DNA of 64,000 bases from Parvularcula oceani (GTDB taxonomy: Bacteria; Pseudomonadota; Alphaproteobacteria; Caulobacterales; Parvularculaceae), in the NCBI RefSeq assembly GCF_000733125.1, contig NZ_JPHU01000002.1, forward strand, positions 124,001 through 188,000, in the 5' to 3' direction. The notes below the pieces were generated by a model. It was not told the DNA's origin, did not search any database, and saw only the letters and a program-made list of their open reading frames with translations. Position numbers and translations under genes: made by a program. Within the stretch, counting starts at the first letter, position 1; every line of letters begins with the position of its first letter. Below, one piece after another: positions 15,945 through 26,968 of this stretch.

Positions 15945-16565
15945 TCAGAAGACGTTGAAGCTGTTCCCGACCACGCCGACGGGCCAACGCCCTTCCAGGA
16001 ACAGCTTCATTTTCCAGGCGAAAAGACTGTCGTCGGCCGCCATTTCGGGGTCGGCGGCGGCCGCGATCAGGGACAGGGCGGCGAGATGGCTGACCTGCGC
16101 CGCCGCGCCGACGGCGAGATTGCGATAGCCCTCCTCGGCGACGTCCCAATAGGCCGCCTCCTCCTCCATCGCCGCGCGCGCCGCCTCTCCGGCATGGCTC
16201 GCGACCATGCGCAGGCCGATATCGAGCGCGTCTTCGGACAGCAATGTCAGCGCCTGCGCGGTCAGATCGGCGCGGGCCAGCTCCTCCGCCTCCCAGGCCG
16301 GGCTCGCCCAGCCTTCGGTCTCGGCCGCCGCGCCCGCATCCTCCCAGTCGGGCAGGATGGCGAGTTCGGCATCGGGAAAGCCCAGCCGGTCGAGATAACC
16401 CTGCGCCGCCTCGCGCAGCGAAGCCTTTGGCGGCTCGCCAAGGCGCGCGAACCACGGCACGCGGTCGAGACCTTGGGCGAAGCGGCGAAGGCGGGCGAGA
16501 ACGGGCGCCTCGCGCTCCAGCGCGGCGAAGCCCGGTCCGTCGATATCGATAGTCTCGTTGTCCAT
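15945..16565 (-). CDS. Conserved hypothetical soluble protein, 206 residues
   Basis: From the ATG at 16565 (MDNETIDIDG) the protein is largely alpha-helical, acidic and Ala-rich, with no signal peptide or membrane helix. It ends in GRWPVGVVGNSFNVF, a conserved-looking tail, which suggests a real family, but I cannot name it. The upstream 50 codons of the open frame cross a terminator and are not coding. It is convergent with the TauE gene, the two stops being 5 bp apart. Confidence 0.65.
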   Translation of the reverse strand: MDNETIDIDGPGFAALEREAPVLARLRRFAQGLDRVPWFARLGEPPKASLREAAQGYLDRLGFPDAELAILPDWEDAGAAAETEGWASPAWEAEELARADLTAQALTLLSEDALDIGLRMVASHAGEAARAAMEEEAAYWDVAEEGYRNLAVGAAAQVSHLAALSLIAAAADPEMAADDSLFAWKMKLFLEGRWPVGVVGNSFNVF

Positions 16566-16603
16566 GAGCGATAGATGGACCGGCCGGCCCCGCTTCGCCA
16601 TCG

Positions 16604-16637
16604 AAAAAAAAGGCTCCCGGCCTGAAGGCCGGGAGCC
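16604..16637 (-). terminator. Intrinsic terminator downstream of lolA
   Basis: An 11-bp stem GGCTCCCGGCC/GGCCGGGAGCC (16612-16622 with 16627-16637) is followed on the minus strand by eight U residues (16611-16604). It should end the ftsK-lolA transcript before the next minus-strand gene. Confidence 0.9.
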
Positions 16638-16825
16638 ATTTTGGGCAGTCAGGACCGAGCGGGGCAGGCTCGGCCGGAAGCGCGGCGAGAAACGGGCCTC
16701 TCGAGCGGGGGGCAACGCAGACCCGCCTCAAACCGCTTCAACAGTGTATGTGCCAAATGAGCGAAGACCAGTTAAGAGCAGGCAAGTTCCTGCCTGTGAC
16801 AATCAACCGGAAAACCCCATGAAGA

Positions 16826-17590
16826 TCAGCGGTCGCGCAGGAAGGTCCCGCCCGCATCGGGTGCCCGGAACAGGCGGCCCGGAAGGCGCGCCTCCGTGTC
16901 GACGTCCTCGAGCGCGACCACGGTGACGCCGCCGCGCGGATCGAAGACCGCCCAGCGCCGCAGCATCATGTCCTCGGCATCGAAGACCAGCGCCACCTCG
17001 CCCTGAAGGTCCTCGTCGGCGGCCTGAAGGGTGACGGCGACTTCGTCCGCCGTGCGCTGGACGCCGCTGAGGATCGCGCCGTCGAGATCGATGCGCTTCG
17101 ACAGGAGATAGCGCAGCGGGGTCTGGGAGACCGGATAGCTGTCCGTCGTTTCCAGTTCCTCGTCATGAACATAGACGAGGCCGCCGGTCGCCACGATGAG
17201 CTGCGGGTTCGGCTCGTCATATTCGAAACGCAGGCGGCCGGGCCGGTCGAGATAGAGCGTGCCGGCCGAGACATTGCCCGATGGCGCGGTCTGAACGAAA
17301 CGCGCTTGGAACTTGTCTATGCCTTCGAGCGCGCCGGCGGCCTTCTGAAAGACCGCCTCGTCGGACAGGCCGGGAAAGGCGCGCGGCTCGGCGGGCGCCT
17401 CGGCCTCCGCGGCGAGAGGGACCGGCTCGCTCGGCGCGGACCGCACCGGGCGCGCCTCGATCAGTTCGGCAGGCGGCGCTGTCAGGTCGACAGGCGCGTC
17501 CTCGGCCGGAACGGCCGGAGCGGTATCCTGCGCCTGCGGCGCGGCGGCCAGAAGCAGCATGACGAGCGGCGCGACAGGGCTGATGATCAC
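16826..17590 (-). CDS. lolA: LolA-family outer-membrane lipoprotein carrier
   Basis: The 254-residue periplasmic protein has a signal peptide (about residues 1-21), a Pro/Ala/Glu-rich linker (about 22-72) and the LolA fold (about 75-254): GIDKFQARFVQT, GTLYLDRPGRLRFEYDEPNPQLIV and PLRYLL. LolA ferries lipoproteins from LolCDE to the outer membrane. The linker is longer than in E. coli LolA. It follows ftsK at a distance of 100 bp and precedes xth-type repair genes, the usual alphaproteobacterial order. Confidence 0.92.
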   Translation of the reverse strand: MIISPVAPLVMLLLAAAPQAQDTAPAVPAEDAPVDLTAPPAELIEARPVRSAPSEPVPLAAEAEAPAEPRAFPGLSDEAVFQKAAGALEGIDKFQARFVQTAPSGNVSAGTLYLDRPGRLRFEYDEPNPQLIVATGGLVYVHDEELETTDSYPVSQTPLRYLLSKRIDLDGAILSGVQRTADEVAVTLQAADEDLQGEVALVFDAEDMMLRRWAVFDPRGGVTVVALEDVDTEARLPGRLFRAPDAGGTFLRDR

Positions 17591-17690
17591 GGGCGATCCT
17601 CCTCACAGACCCAGAAAGGTAAGCATCGGGCCGCGATAGGCCTAGCCGCCCGCCCCTTACCGTTTCGAGAGCGCTTTCAGCGCGTTCGCC

Positions 17691-20132
17691 TCAGGCCGCA
17701 TCCTCGCCGATCAGGACTTCCCGCTTGCCCGCATGGTTGGCGGGGCTGACGATCCCCTCTTCCTCGAGCTTCTCGATCAGGGTCGCCGCCCGGTTATAGC
17801 CGATCTGCAGGCGCCGCTGGATGTAGGAGGTCGACGCCTTGCGGTCGCGCGCAACGACGGCGACGGCCTGGTCGAAGAGCGCGTCGCCCGAACCCGTATT
17901 CCCGCCGGTCGAAAGGCCCATCGCCGCGGCGACGGCGTCGTCGCCCTCTTCGCCGCCTTCGGTGACTTCCTGAACGTAGTCGGGTTTGCCCTGTTTTTTC
18001 AGGTGCGCGACGATCTTCTCGACCTCGTCGTCGGCGACGAAGGCGCCGTGGACGCGGGTGATCCGCCCGCCGCCCGCCATGTAGAGCATGTCGCCCATGC
18101 CCAGGAGCTGCTCGGCCCCCTGCTCGCCGAGAATGGTGCGCGAGTCGATCTTCGAGGTGACCTGGAAGGAGATCCGGGTCGGGAAGTTCGCCTTGATCGT
18201 ACCGGTGATGACGTCGACCGAAGGGCGCTGAGTCGCCATGATGAGGTGAATGCCGGCGGCGCGCGCCATCTGGGCGAGGCGCTGGACCATGGCCTCGATA
18301 TCCTTGCCCGCGACCATCATCAGGTCGGCGACCTCGTCGATGACGACGACGATATAGGGCATGGGCTCGTAGTCGAGCGCCTCTTCCTCGTAGGTCGGCT
18401 CGCCGGTCTCGTCGTCATAGCCCGAATGGACCTTGCGGGTCATCTGCTCGCCATTCGCCTCGGCCGCCTTCACCCGCTCGTTGAAGCCGTGAATGTTCCG
18501 CACGCCGACCTTGGACATGCGCTGATAGCGCTCTTCCATTTCGCGCACGGTCCATTTGAGCGCGACGACGGCCTTGCGCGGATCGGTGACGACCGGCGCG
18601 AGGAGGTGCGGAATGCCCTCATAGACCGAGAGCTCGAGCATTTTGGGATCGACCATGATCAGCTTGCACTGATCAGGGGGCAGACGATAAAGCAGGCTCA
18701 GGATCATGGTGTTGATCCCGACCGACTTGCCCGAGCCCGTGGTCCCCGCAATCAGCAGGTGAGGCATCTTGGTGAGGTCCGCATATTGCGGCTCGCCGCC
18801 GATATCCTTGCCGAGGGCGAGGGTCAGGCCCTTGCCGCGCGCGAAGCCGTCCGCCGTCAGCATTTCCCGGTAGAGCACCGTTTCGCGGTCGTCGTTCGGC
18901 AGCTCGATGCCGATGGCGTTGCGCCCCGGAACGACCGCGACCCGGCAGGCGATGGCGGACATGGACCGCGCGATGTCGTCGGCGAGGCCGATCACGCGGG
19001 AGGACTTCACGCCCGCCGCGGGTTCGAGCTCGTAGAGGGTGACCACCGGGCCGGGGCGGACATTGATGATCTCGCCGCGCACCTTGAAGTCGGCAAGCAC
19101 GGTTTCGAGCTGGCGCGCCCGCGCATCGAGCTCTGCATCCGAGACCACCCGCGCCTCGTCGGGCTTTGGCGCCTTGAGGAGGTTCACCGGGGGCAGCTTG
19201 TAGGTCGAGGGCTCGAAGACCGGCTGCGGCTCGGCCTTGCGCGCCGGCACCTTGCGGACCTCGCGGATGATCTTGCGGCGGGCGGAAGGGCGTTCGGCCG
19301 ACGCCTCGGCGGCGAAGGGCTCCTCGTCCTCGTCTTCGTCCCCGTCGTCGTCATCCTCGTGAAGATCGTCCCGCGCGGGCTCGGCGCGGGCGGTGCCGCC
19401 CTCGTCCTCCTGCGCGCTCAGCGGCGGCTCCTCGCGCGCCTCCTTCGCGGCGGCGGCCGCCTCGCGGCGCGCGTCGATGAAGGCGAGGACGCGGTCGGCG
19501 AGCACGTCATAGCACCAGAAGAGCGCATCGAGCCCCGCCTCGACATGGTCGCGGCGCACGCCCGCGGCCCGGCCGCTCATCCACGCCGCGCCGGCAAGGA
19601 GGAGCGCGCCGGCGATGATACCCGCGCCCGGCAGGCCGAGCAGGGCGAGCGGCGCCTTCGCGATCGCTGCGACCCCGCCGCCGATCACGCCGCCCATGGC
19701 GGTGACGAAGGGCCAGTCGGCGGCGACGGGCAGGCAGGCGGCGAACCCCGCCATCAGAAGAAGGCTCAGGACCCAGGCGCCTCCGCGCCACCAGGACTGC
19801 GCGCGCGTTTCGCCCTCCGGCACGCCCCAGCGCAGGGCGGACCAGCCCCACAGGATCGGAACCAGCGGGAGGAGGAGCGCCGCGCCGCCGAAGGTCTGGA
19901 GAAGGATGTCGGCCAGCACCGCGCCCGCCTCGCCGCCCCAATTGGTCACGAAGCCGCGGCCGGTTGCATTGGACAGGCTGGGGTCGGAGACATCGAAGCT
20001 GACGACGCTGGCAAGGCAGAACAGGCACAGGACGATCAGCGCCAGCGCCCCGGCCCGAACCAGCAGCCAGCGCACGCCTCGCCACGCGCGCGCGGTGGGG
20101 GCCAGCTCTTCGATTGCGTCGCGGCTCGTCAT
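17691..20132 (-). CDS. ftsK: DNA translocase FtsK
   Basis: The 813-residue protein has four to five N-terminal membrane helices (about residues 20-190), an acidic linker (about 220-290), the RecA-like motor with Walker [16 protein letters not shown], Walker [15 protein letters not shown] and [12 protein letters not shown], and a C-terminal gamma winged helix ([35 protein letters not shown]) that reads KOPS. It pumps chromosome termini through the closing septum. A CtrA-like site lies about 55 bp upstream. Confidence 0.97.
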   Translation of the reverse strand: MTSRDAIEELAPTARAWRGVRWLLVRAGALALIVLCLFCLASVVSFDVSDPSLSNATGRGFVTNWGGEAGAVLADILLQTFGGAALLLPLVPILWGWSALRWGVPEGETRAQSWWRGGAWVLSLLLMAGFAACLPVAADWPFVTAMGGVIGGGVAAIAKAPLALLGLPGAGIIAGALLLAGAAWMSGRAAGVRRDHVEAGLDALFWCYDVLADRVLAFIDARREAAAAAKEAREEPPLSAQEDEGGTARAEPARDDLHEDDDDGDEDEDEEPFAAEASAERPSARRKIIREVRKVPARKAEPQPVFEPSTYKLPPVNLLKAPKPDEARVVSDAELDARARQLETVLADFKVRGEIINVRPGPVVTLYELEPAAGVKSSRVIGLADDIARSMSAIACRVAVVPGRNAIGIELPNDDRETVLYREMLTADGFARGKGLTLALGKDIGGEPQYADLTKMPHLLIAGTTGSGKSVGINTMILSLLYRLPPDQCKLIMVDPKMLELSVYEGIPHLLAPVVTDPRKAVVALKWTVREMEERYQRMSKVGVRNIHGFNERVKAAEANGEQMTRKVHSGYDDETGEPTYEEEALDYEPMPYIVVVIDEVADLMMVAGKDIEAMVQRLAQMARAAGIHLIMATQRPSVDVITGTIKANFPTRISFQVTSKIDSRTILGEQGAEQLLGMGDMLYMAGGGRITRVHGAFVADDEVEKIVAHLKKQGKPDYVQEVTEGGEEGDDAVAAAMGLSTGGNTGSGDALFDQAVAVVARDRKASTSYIQRRLQIGYNRAATLIEKLEEEGIVSPANHAGKREVLIGEDAA

Positions 20133-20184
20133 CGGAATTTCCCGTCGCGGCTTTTCGGGGTCGGCCCTTTTGAAAGGACCGTGG

Positions 20185-20199
20185 TTAACGCTTCTTTAC
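20185..20199 (-). promoter_or_regulatory. CtrA-type binding site upstream of ftsK
   Basis: On the minus strand the sequence reads GTAA-N7-TTAAC, one mismatch from the CtrA consensus TTAA-N7-TTAAC. It lies between the divergent ftsK and UbiH-type genes, 53 bp from the ftsK start. TTAAC is uncommon in DNA this GC-rich, which adds some weight. Confidence 0.4.
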
Positions 20200-20272
20200 G
20201 AGACGTGTATCCGGCGCAGCGCGCTGATGCGCCGTCTGGACCGGGAGGCGCATTCGCGCCTAGCTGCTCGCC

Positions 20273-21529
20273 ATGACCTCATACGATTTCGATATCTGCG
20301 TGGCCGGCGCCGGTATGGCCGGAAGGATGACCGCTCTGGCCCTAGCGGAGGCCGGCTTTTCCGTGCTTCTGGCCGATCCGGCGCGGGCGGGGACGGCGAA
20401 GCGGGATGGCCGGACCACCGCCCTCGCCTATGCCTGCGTCCGGGCGCTCGGCCGCGTTGGCGCCTGGGAAGGGCTGGAGGCGAGCGCCTGTCCCGTCACC
20501 GACATCGTCGTTGCGAACGGAGAGGCGCAGGACCGCTTCCGCGCAGGCGGCGTCCGCAGCGGCGTTCTGCACTTCCCCTCCGGCCTCCTCCCCGAGGAGG
20601 ATGTATGGGAGGGCACGCCGCTCGCCCATGTCGTCGAGAATGCCGACCTCGCTGCCGCGCTCTCGCAGGCCTGCGCGCAGGCGGACGGTATGACCGAGTG
20701 CAGCGGGGCCGGCGTGACCGAAACCGAAGCGGACAGGGGGAGCATCTCTCTCGCGTTCAGCGACGGAAGCCGCGCCCGCGTGCGCCTCCTCGTCGCCTGC
20801 GACGGGCGCGGCTCTCCCCTGCGGCGCAAGGCGGGATTGCGGGAAATCGAGCGGCCATACGGCCAGGAGGCGATCACGTTCGTCATCGGCCATACCGAGC
20901 CGCACGGAAATGTCGCGCGGCAGGCCTTCTTCGCGAACGGCCCCTTCGCCGCCCTTCCGCTGACGGGCATGCGCAGCTCGATCGTCTGGACCGAAAGGGC
21001 GGACCGCTCCGGCGCCGTCGCCGCGCTTTCGAAAGAGGACCTTCTGAAAGCGGTGCGGGGGCGGCTCGGGGACGGCCTCGGCGAGCTGCGCCTCGAAACC
21101 GAGCCGCTGCGCTACCCGCTCTCCTTCCTCTTCGCCCCCGCCATGACCGCCGACAGGCTGGCGCTGGTGGGCGATGCGGCCCATGTCATCCATCCCATTG
21201 CAGGCCAGGGCTTCAATCTCGCCATCAAGGATGCCGCGGCTCTGGCCGAGGTACTGACAGAAGCGCAGCAGACGGGCCTCGATATCGGCCACGCAGCGGT
21301 GCTGTCGCGGTATGACCAGTGGCGCCGGGCGGACATTGCGGCCATGGCCTTCGGCACGGACATGCTGGCGCGCGGCCTGTCGAGCGGCGAGCGGGTGATG
21401 CGCGCGGCGGCCGGGATCGGCTTCGGCCTCGTCCAGCGGTCGGACACGCTGCGCGGGCTTCTCGCACGGCAGGCGGGCGGGGATACCGGCCGCCTGCCCC
21501 GGCTCTTGCAGCGGGAGGGGAAGGTTTGA
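20273..21529 (+). CDS. UbiH/UbiF/VisC/COQ6-family FAD-dependent monooxygenase
   Basis: The 418-residue flavoprotein has the N-terminal dinucleotide site VCVAGAGMAGRMTALALAEAG, the GRTTALAY segment after it, and the C-terminal FAD motif LALVGDAAHVIHPIAGQGFN, which defines ubiquinone-biosynthesis hydroxylases. It should hydroxylate a position on the benzoquinone ring of a ubiquinone precursor; which position cannot be decided from sequence. It is transcribed divergently from ftsK. Confidence 0.92.
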   Translation: MTSYDFDICVAGAGMAGRMTALALAEAGFSVLLADPARAGTAKRDGRTTALAYACVRALGRVGAWEGLEASACPVTDIVVANGEAQDRFRAGGVRSGVLHFPSGLLPEEDVWEGTPLAHVVENADLAAALSQACAQADGMTECSGAGVTETEADRGSISLAFSDGSRARVRLLVACDGRGSPLRRKAGLREIERPYGQEAITFVIGHTEPHGNVARQAFFANGPFAALPLTGMRSSIVWTERADRSGAVAALSKEDLLKAVRGRLGDGLGELRLETEPLRYPLSFLFAPAMTADRLALVGDAAHVIHPIAGQGFNLAIKDAAALAEVLTEAQQTGLDIGHAAVLSRYDQWRRADIAAMAFGTDMLARGLSSGERVMRAAAGIGFGLVQRSDTLRGLLARQAGGDTGRLPRLLQREGKV

Positions 21530-21535
21530 CCGGCC

Positions 21536-22054
21536 CTACTCGACTTCGAGGATCAGGCGGTCGCGGGTCGTCTCGCGGCGGTCGAAGCGGTTGAGGCCGT
21601 TCACGCCGAACAGGCTCCCGCCCAGGCGGTCGTCGGGAACCACCGCGACGGCGAGGTTCTCGATCAGTGCGTCGCCGATCCGGAGCTCGTCAAGCGTCGC
21701 CCCCGCGGCATAGACGCGGCCATTCGCCGTCTCGAACGGCACGTTGTAATCGGCCCGGGCGAGGTTGATGCCCGCCCGCCGCGCATCGCTCTCGGTCAGG
21801 GTGACGAAGCTGGCGCCGGTATCGACCATGAACCGGATCGGCGCCCCGTTCGCGGCGCCTTCGAAGAAGAAGTGCCCGTTCGGCCCGGCCTCCAGCACGA
21901 TGCGGCGCTCGCCGCCGGGGCCGGTCTCGAAGCTGGCGGGCAGAGGCGCGCGGGTGGGATTGAAGCGGCCCTGATCGTCGACCGTCTGCATGCCCAGAAA
22001 GAGCAGGACCACCGCCAGCGTGCCGACGGCGTAGAGGCCGGCGCGGTCCCTCAC
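21536..22054 (-). CDS. Membrane-anchored retropepsin-like aspartic protease (clan AA, TIGR02281 type)
   Basis: The 172-residue protein has one N-terminal membrane helix (about residues 8-24) and a single retropepsin-like domain with the active-site motif FMVDTGASFVTLT (Asp in DTGA) and the second hydrophobic glycine motif GGSLFGVNGLNRF. Family members are small periplasm-facing proteases in alphaproteobacteria with unknown substrates; they should dimerise to form the active site. The start overlaps the dapB stop by ATGA. Confidence 0.88.
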   Translation of the reverse strand: MRDRAGLYAVGTLAVVLLFLGMQTVDDQGRFNPTRAPLPASFETGPGGERRIVLEAGPNGHFFFEGAANGAPIRFMVDTGASFVTLTESDARRAGINLARADYNVPFETANGRVYAAGATLDELRIGDALIENLAVAVVPDDRLGGSLFGVNGLNRFDRRETTRDRLILEVE

Positions 22055-22767
22055 AGGTCGAGCACGTCCCGCATGCCGTAAAGGGCGGGCGGACGCCCGA
22101 GAAGCCAGCGCGCGGCACGAAGGGCGCCGCGGCCGAAGACGTCGCGGCCGAGCGCGCGGTGGGACAGGCCCACCACCTCCTCTTCGGACAGGAAGGCGAC
22201 CTCGTGGTCCCCCGGCACCCCGCCGCCGCGGCGGACGGAAAAGCCGATCTCGGATGCGGCGCGCGCCTCTGTCCGTCCGTGGCGGCCGAAGACGGCCGCG
22301 CTCGACAGGCTGGTGCCGCGCCCCTGCGCGGCCGCTTCGCCGAGCAGGAGGGCCGTGCCGGACGGGCTGTCCTTCTTGAAGCGGTGATGGGTTTCGGCGA
22401 CCTCGATATCATAATCCTCGCCGAGATGAGCCGCGGCCTTCTCGACCAGAACGGAGAGGAGCGTCACCCCCATGGACATGTTGCCCGATTGAACGACCGG
22501 CGCGCGGGTCGCCGCTTCGCGCAGCTCCGCCTGCTGATCCTGATCGAGGCCGGTCGTCCCGGTGACGAGCGGCAGGCCGCGCTCGGAGATTTCGGGCAGC
22601 TTCGCCATCAGCGCTTCTGGAACGGAGAAGTCGACCACGACCTCCGCCCTCTCCGGAATGGCCGCGCGGCCATCCCAATCGAGCCGCTCGATGTCATCGG
22701 CCGCATCGGCCAGCTTGGCGACCGTGCTGCCCGTCCGGCCCGTCGCGCCGAGTACCGCCAGCCGCAT
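22051..22767 (-). CDS. dapB: 4-hydroxy-tetrahydrodipicolinate reductase
   Basis: DapB reduces the dipicolinate intermediate in the lysine/diaminopimelate pathway. Landmarks are the NAD(P) site MRLAVLGATGRTG, VVVDFSVPEA, LVTGTTGLD, and the catalytic ETHHRFKKDSPSGTALLL with its His pair and Lys. The ATG at 22767 starts one base after the dnaJ stop and directly opens the nucleotide-binding motif; the ATG at 22779 would add four residues and overlap dnaJ by 11 bp. With dapF at 7760 the window holds two steps of the pathway. Confidence 0.95.
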   Translation of the reverse strand: MRLAVLGATGRTGSTVAKLADAADDIERLDWDGRAAIPERAEVVVDFSVPEALMAKLPEISERGLPLVTGTTGLDQDQQAELREAATRAPVVQSGNMSMGVTLLSVLVEKAAAHLGEDYDIEVAETHHRFKKDSPSGTALLLGEAAAQGRGTSLSSAAVFGRHGRTEARAASEIGFSVRRGGGVPGDHEVAFLSEEEVVGLSHRALGRDVFGRGALRAARWLLGRPPALYGMRDVLDL

Positions 22768-22768
22768 C

Positions 22769-23917
22769 TCAGCCGGCATCCTTGAGCTGGTCCCAGAAGC
22801 CCTTGGCCTTGTCGAGGAAGCCGTTGGAGCGGGGGCAGTCCTGCCCGCCGCCTTCCGCGCAGAACTCGCGCAGCAGCTCTTTCTGGCGCGCGGTGAGGTT
22901 GGAGGGCGTCTCGACGCGCAGTTCGACGAACATGTCGCCGCGCGCCTTGCGGCGCAGCTGGGTCATCCCCTCGCCGCGCAGGCGGAATTTCTGCCCGGTC
23001 TGGGCGCCTTCGGGCACCTTGATCTCGACCCGGCCGCCCTCGATCGTCGGCGCCTCGACCTTGCCGCCGAGCGCCGCGGTGACCATGGGCACATGGACGT
23101 CGCAGTAAAGATCCGGCCCGTCGCGTTCGAACAGCTCGTGATCCTCGACCGAGACGAAGAGGTAGAGATCGCCGAAGGGCCCGCCGCGCAGGCCCGCCTC
23201 GCCTTCGCCCGTCAGGCGGATGCGCGTGCCGTCCTCGACGCCTGCCGGAATGTCGACCGACAGCGTGCGCTCCTTGCGCACACGGCCCTGGCCTGCGCAG
23301 GCCGAGCAGGGATCGGCGATGATCTGGCCCTGGCCCTGGCAGGACGGGCAGGTCCGCTCGACCGTGAAGAAGCCCTGCTGGGCGCGCACGCGCCCGATGC
23401 CGCCGCAGGTCGGGCAGGCCTGGGGCTGCGTTCCGGGCTCCGCGCCCGAGCCCTCGCATTTCTCGCAGGCCTCGGAGGAAGGAATGGTGATCTCGCGCTT
23501 GATGCCGGAAAAGGCTTCCTGCAGCGAAATTTCGAGATCGTATTTCAGGTCGGCGCCGCGCATGGCCGAGCTGCGACCGCGCGAACGCCCCGCGCCGCCG
23601 GACATGAAGTCGCCGAAAATGTCCTCGAAGACGTCCGAAAAGGCGCCGGAGGCGAACCCGCCGCCCATGCCGCCGCCGCCGCCCATGCCGCCATTCTGGA
23701 AAGCGGCATGGCCGAAGCGGTCATAGGCGGCGCGCTTCTGCTCGTCGGAGAGGACCTCATAGGCCTCGCCGCATTCCTTGAACTTGCGCTCGGCGTCCTC
23801 ATCGCCCGGATTGCGGTCCGGGTGATATTTCATCGCCAGCTTCCGGAAGGCGGATTTGATGGCCGCGGAGTCCGCCGAGCGCTCGATTCCGAGTGTCTGG
23901 TAGTAGTCTTGGGCCAT
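22769..23917 (-). CDS. dnaJ: Chaperone DnaJ
   Basis: The 382-residue type I J-protein stimulates DnaK ATPase activity. It has the J domain with HPD (YHPDRNPGD), a G/F-rich linker with [12 protein letters not shown], four zinc-binding repeats ([32 protein letters not shown]) and the C-terminal client-binding domains. It is 187 bp downstream of dnaK, separated by a stable hairpin, and is followed by dapB with no gap. Confidence 0.97.
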   Translation of the reverse strand: MAQDYYQTLGIERSADSAAIKSAFRKLAMKYHPDRNPGDEDAERKFKECGEAYEVLSDEQKRAAYDRFGHAAFQNGGMGGGGGMGGGFASGAFSDVFEDIFGDFMSGGAGRSRGRSSAMRGADLKYDLEISLQEAFSGIKREITIPSSEACEKCEGSGAEPGTQPQACPTCGGIGRVRAQQGFFTVERTCPSCQGQGQIIADPCSACAGQGRVRKERTLSVDIPAGVEDGTRIRLTGEGEAGLRGGPFGDLYLFVSVEDHELFERDGPDLYCDVHVPMVTAALGGKVEAPTIEGGRVEIKVPEGAQTGQKFRLRGEGMTQLRRKARGDMFVELRVETPSNLTARQKELLREFCAEGGGQDCPRSNGFLDKAKGFWDQLKDAG

Positions 23918-24063
23918 GAAGCTCGTTTCTTAACGTCGATCCTCGCATCCGTTCCGCCTGAGCCCCCGGACCGGGCGCGGCCGGAGAAGACCGGCGCAGC
24001 CTGCCGGACCGGCAGCGAGCGGAATGACGGAGCAAAGGTGGGAAAGAACAGGGGAAATGTGAA

Positions 24064-24087
24064 GAGGCCCCGCCGAAGCGGGGCCTC
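24064..24087 (-). terminator. Stable hairpin between dnaK and dnaJ, possible attenuator
   Basis: On the minus strand the RNA reads a 10-bp GC stem, GAGGCCCCGC/GCGGGGCCTC, closed by a UUCG loop, one of the most stable RNA tetraloops. The following DNA has only scattered T, so it probably reduces rather than abolishes read-through, or protects the dnaK 3' end. Confidence 0.65.
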
Positions 24088-24104
24088 CTGTTCACAGTGA
24101 AGTC

Positions 24105-26030
<1,926 letters not shown>

Positions 26031-26142
26031 GGGAATTCAATCCTTTCTCAAGCGGGCCGGGTGCCTGGGTCTCAGCCCCTCAAGGAGCCTTGCGAGCCCC
26101 CGGGCGTTCGGCCCCTCATATCTTCTCAGGTTTGCAGTCCTC

Positions 26143-26161
26143 GCGGAGCCGCAGGCTCCGC
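26143..26161 (-). other. Leader hairpin of the dnaK mRNA
   Basis: GCGGAGCC (26143-26150), a 3-base loop and GGCTCCGC form a perfect 8-bp stem a few bases downstream of the predicted dnaK transcription start. There is no T run after it, so it is not a terminator for grpE. It may stabilise the mRNA 5' end. Confidence 0.5.
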
Positions 26162-26173
26162 TTCGTGGGCGCA

Positions 26174-26201
26174 TATATGGTCGGGCCGGGAGGGCTTCAA
26201 C
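26174..26201 (-). promoter_or_regulatory. Sigma-32 (RpoH)-like promoter of dnaK
   Basis: On the minus strand GTTGAA (26201-26196), a 13-base spacer and GACCATATA (26182-26174) resemble the heat-shock consensus CTTGAA-N13-CCCCATNTA. It sits just downstream of the grpE stop and about 145 bp before the dnaK ATG. Confidence 0.55.
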
Positions 26202-26216
26202 GCCTCCCGCGCGGGT

Positions 26217-26888
26217 TCAGGACGCTTCGTTTCCGCTCTCCTCGCCGGTGTGTTCCGCACCGGTCGAGACGGTGACCATGGCCGCGCGGACGACGCGGTC
26301 GCCGATGACGAAGCCGGGGGCGGCGACATCCGCCACGTGATCCTTGGGCAGGCCGCCGCCGGGCACCTGGGCGATCGCCTGGTGCACGTTGGGATCGAAG
26401 CGCTCGCCCTTGGGGTCGAGCTTCTTGACGCCATGGCGCTCGAAGACGGTCAGCAGCTCGCGCTCGGTCATCTTCATTCCGCCGACGAGGCTCTCGAGGC
26501 CGCCCTTGTCGAGCTTGGCCGGATCGTCGGGCGCAAGCTCGATGGCGCGGGAGAGGTTGTCGGCCACCGACAGGAGGTCGCGCGCGAAGCTGGAAATGCC
26601 GTATTTGGCGGCATCGGCCCGCTCGCGCTCCGCCCTGCGGCGCGTGTTCTCGAGTTCCGCCGCGAGGCGCAGGGCCTGGTCCTTGGCCTGGTCCCGCTCG
26701 GCCTCGATCTCGGCGATGCGCCCTTCGGCCAGCCGCTTGATCTGGGCGCCGTCGAGCGCCTCGTCGGTCAGGTGGTCGGGGATCGGCTCGAAGGCGGCCT
26801 CGTCCCGCTGCTCGTCGGCGGCGGTCGCGGTGTCTTCGGGGTTCGGCGTGTCGTCTCGGGTTTCGGCAGGGCCGTTCGTCTCGCTCAT
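26217..26888 (-). CDS. grpE: Nucleotide exchange factor GrpE
   Basis: The 223-residue protein shows the GrpE plan: a disordered acidic N-terminus, a long coiled coil (about residues 55-110, RIAEIEAERDQAKDQALRLAAELENTRRRAERER), then the DnaK-binding beta domain with GVKKLDPKGERFDPNVHQAI and VIGDRVVRAAMVTV. It releases ADP from DnaK. An RpoH-type promoter lies 40-67 bp upstream, in the short divergent gap with cutA. Confidence 0.96.
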   Translation of the reverse strand: MSETNGPAETRDDTPNPEDTATAADEQRDEAAFEPIPDHLTDEALDGAQIKRLAEGRIAEIEAERDQAKDQALRLAAELENTRRRAERERADAAKYGISSFARDLLSVADNLSRAIELAPDDPAKLDKGGLESLVGGMKMTERELLTVFERHGVKKLDPKGERFDPNVHQAIAQVPGGGLPKDHVADVAAPGFVIGDRVVRAAMVTVSTGAEHTGEESGNEAS

Positions 26889-26927
26889 GTAGCAGCGCAG
26901 CCTTCATTGGTGTTCCGGGGCCGCGGA

Positions 26928-26955
26928 TGTACGGAGAGGGAGGGGAAGGTTCAAG
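26928..26955 (-). promoter_or_regulatory. Sigma-32 (RpoH)-like promoter of grpE
   Basis: On the minus strand a perfect CTTGAA -35 box (26955-26950) is followed after 13 bases by CTCCGTACA (26936-26928), a partial match to the heat-shock -10 element. It lies in the divergent region between grpE and cutA. Confidence 0.5.
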
Positions 26956-26968
26956 CGGAGGCAAGACA

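Noticed and set aside
17733-20276. An 847-codon plus-strand ORF opposite ftsK
   Set aside because: It is antisense to a clear FtsK with all motifs; its composition (His, Arg, Gly, Asp-rich, no domain) is the usual shadow frame of GC-rich DNA.
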